Positions 62,484 through 64,000 of a stretch of DNA of 64,000 bases are shown one piece after another. A program made the translations under genes and the position numbers. Below the pieces are notes generated by a model. That model worked only from the letters and a program-made list of their open reading frames with translations. It ran no database searches and was not told the origin of the DNA. Numbering within the stretch: position 1 is the first letter of the stretch; the number at the start of each line of letters is the position of its first letter. The DNA is taken from NCBI GenBank assembly GCA_023391415.1, contig JAEWAY010000003.1, positions 1 through 64,000 of the forward strand. Reading direction: 5' to 3'. The DNA is from Bacteroidota bacterium (GTDB lineage: Bacteria > Bacteroidota > Bacteroidia > Cytophagales > Cytophagaceae).

Positions 62484-62906
62484 TTAATCAATTATTATCA
62501 ATTCAACGCGCCTATTTCGCGCCTTTTCAGTTTCACTACAGTTCCATTTTCTACAATCAGTTAACATTATTTTGTCTGCATAGAAATAAATTTCTAAATT
62601 TTTACTTTTTAGTCCTTTTATAATAAGGTAATTGAATACATTTTCCGCTCTGGTTAGTGAAAGTTTTTCTTTATTTTCTTCATCGATATTAGCGAAGCCA
62701 AAAACACCAATCTTTATTTTTTCTTCATTCATTAATATTACAGACATAGAGTCAAGAATATGCATTGCAGAGTCATTCAAAAGACTGCTATTTTTATCAA
62801 AAAAAATAATAGGGAGGGAAATAGGAGATTTTTGGCTCTGTAGTGGCAAATGACTATAGTCATTTTTAAATAAGATACATATGGTTAGCAGTATAAATAT
62901 TTTCAT
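62484..62906 (-). CDS. Small OmpA C-terminal-like protein, candidate immunity protein
   Basis: A 140-residue exported protein: N-terminal hydrophobic segment (about 2-13), then one OmpA-like domain (IIFFDKNSSLLNDSAMHILD, IKIGVFGFANIDEENKEKL, SLTRAENVFNYLI, ending ARNRRVELIIID). The helix-strand order and the NRR motif fit the peptidoglycan-binding fold, though the usual GHTD motif is GFAN here, so binding may be lost. Its ATG overlaps the RHS stop (ATGA), the position of a cognate immunity gene. Confidence 0.75.
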   Translation of the reverse strand: MKIFILLTICILFKNDYSHLPLQSQKSPISLPIIFFDKNSSLLNDSAMHILDSMSVILMNEEKIKIGVFGFANIDEENKEKLSLTRAENVFNYLIIKGLKSKNLEIYFYADKIMLTDCRKWNCSETEKARNRRVELIIID

Positions 62907-64000
62907 TTTTTTATCAAATGTTTCTCAGGAGATTTTTTGGAAAGATTTTCGGAGTTATAATTTTTGACACCATAGTTTTTGTCAAGAATAAAATCAGAAA
63001 AACCTTCCGATTGCTTTTGTTTGGCTATTTCAATAATCCCAGTCAATTGCGAGGTTTCATTTAGGGGAAAAATACTTCTCCCCATAATATCCCAGCGATA
63101 AGATTCACTATCAGCTTTGCCACTAATAACTTTTGAGCCGTCATCTGACATGAAATCATAATAACGATCAGCAATTCCAAGCAAATGTAAGAATTCATGA
63201 CCTATGACTTTATTTATGGTGTTATTGGCATCCTCAATTGAAATTCTTGCAACATTAGAAGGGTACATAACCACTGTGCCAACATCTGTTGCTGCATTAT
63301 AATCTATTACTTTCATATCGAAGAAATCTGCATGGGATCTTTTGATGGAAGATATTTCTACATAGTTTTCTCCCGGGTTTAGAAGTTCAGTTGGAGATAT
63401 ACCAGATTCAAGTAACCGTTCATCATTGTCAGAAAACCTTTCTACTTTGACATCAATAACAACCTGATATTTTTCATTAATGTGATTTATCGAATATTCA
63501 CCATTAATGGATTTATTTAATGTATACTGCATAGCATCAATAGTGCTTTGTTCAATATTTGCTCTTACTCTTATGGTACTTGAAATAGTTATAACTGTTT
63601 TACCATTTGCCTGTTTTATGGCAACATGAGCTTCTTTGCCTGAAGGATCATTAAAATAGATTGGATTGTTTTCAAAAGCTGTATAGGGACTCCAGCCTGG
63701 ATACTTGTGCGCCAGCGGGTCGATCTGCCAGGCAAATACCACCGGGTCGAAAAAGTAGTCGTTGAAAAATACAGAGTCTCGGGCAAAGCCGGTGATCCTC
63801 CCGCTTCGGGTGTCAAACAAGGTCCGGCCGTAGCGCTCTACAGGCTGGTCAGCATGCATTTCTTCCAGCCGTCCCCAGGACAACGTGGCGTAGGGGATCT
63901 GCTCCGTACTGATCGCCCGGAAGGGTTGGGGGGTATGGTCCGTGGCTCCGATCCGGATCGTGGTGCTGTCTTTCCTCAGCCGGCCTATGATGATTTCTTT
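62903..64000 (-). CDS. RHS-repeat protein C-terminus with metzincin-like toxin domain (partial)
   Basis: The 3' part (365 codons) of a polymorphic RHS toxin; the 5' end lies beyond the window, and the frame stays open to base 64000. The RHS core end is recognisable: LSWGRLEEMHADQPVERYG, FDPVVFAWQIDPLAHKYPGW, SPYTAFENNPIYFNDPSGKEA (to about 63640). The C-terminal 250 residues are AT-rich and carry HEFLHLLGIAD (63167-63199), an HExxHxxGxxD zinc site, and WDIMG (63080-63094), a Met-turn-like motif. Together these indicate a metzincin-type metallopeptidase. A TTG at 63883 is not the start. Confidence 0.85.
   Translation of the reverse strand, partial: KEIIIGRLRKDSTTIRIGATDHTPQPFRAISTEQIPYATLSWGRLEEMHADQPVERYGRTLFDTRSGRITGFARDSVFFNDYFFDPVVFAWQIDPLAHKYPGWSPYTAFENNPIYFNDPSGKEAHVAIKQANGKTVITISSTIRVRANIEQSTIDAMQYTLNKSINGEYSINHINEKYQVVIDVKVERFSDNDERLLESGISPTELLNPGENYVEISSIKRSHADFFDMKVIDYNAATDVGTVVMYPSNVARISIEDANNTINKVIGHEFLHLLGIADRYYDFMSDDGSKVISGKADSESYRWDIMGRSIFPLNETSQLTGIIEIAKQKQSEGFSDFILDKNYGVKNYNSENLSKKSPEKHLIKK

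Noticed and set aside
59600..64000. Search for insertion sequences or integrase genes in the toxin array
   Set aside because: No transposase, inverted-repeat pair or att-like repeat was found; cassette duplication explains the visible repeat.

Overview
The window comes from a Bacteroidota chromosome, most likely a Cytophagales-type marine or polysaccharide-degrading bacterium. The evidence is the Bacteroidota forms of the ribosomal proteins (L36 with one Cys, zinc-free S14), type IX secretion genes (porQ, a PorE-like gene), T9SS C-terminal sorting domains on secreted proteins, promoters of the TAnnTTTG type, and a PL11 rhamnogalacturonan lyase. The genus is not determined.

Region 1 (1-12113) is the S10-spc-alpha ribosomal superoperon from the 3' part of rpsS to rplQ. 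It includes secY, map, infA, rpmJ and rpoA. A probable internal promoter precedes rpsH, and a strong terminator follows rplQ. Region 2 (12137-21137) holds housekeeping genes (carA, eno, a DivIC/FtsB-like gene), a two-gene non-homologous end-joining operon (ku-ligD), and small envelope genes plus a single-domain response regulator. Region 3 (21279-26367) is an ebo cluster, eboA-B-C-D-E, packed tightly and without eboF. It is implicated elsewhere in moving small metabolites or precursors across the inner membrane.

Region 4 (26358-38012) contains a PorE-like OmpA protein, lon, porQ, hslU, an MscS channel, an orphan siderophore-type ABC ATPase, a DUF2795 protein and ettA. Region 5 (38336-52561) is metabolic. 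It has a secreted multidomain PL11 lyase, then a four-gene cytoplasmic operon: an AGE/cellobiose-2-epimerase-like protein, a double DJ-1/PfpI protein, a ThDP-dependent decarboxylase-like enzyme and a GH13 enzyme. I know of no characterised pathway with this combination. A convergent EF-hand membrane protein follows.

Region 6 (52814-59658) holds an Ig-repeat surface protein, an M20 peptidase, three tandem paralogues of an unrecognised acidic beta-rich family, and a T9SS-sorted protein. Region 7 (59700-64000, minus strand) is the downstream end of a polymorphic-toxin locus. The tail of an RHS protein has an AT-rich C-terminal module carrying a metzincin-like zinc site. It overlaps by four bases an OmpA-like small protein. 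Next come a leucine-rich-repeat lipoprotein, three small lipoproteins (two of them paralogues), and a decayed duplicate of the LRR gene's 3' end. This layout suggests a cassette array of immunity or orphan genes.

No tRNA, rRNA, CRISPR array or insertion sequence was seen.
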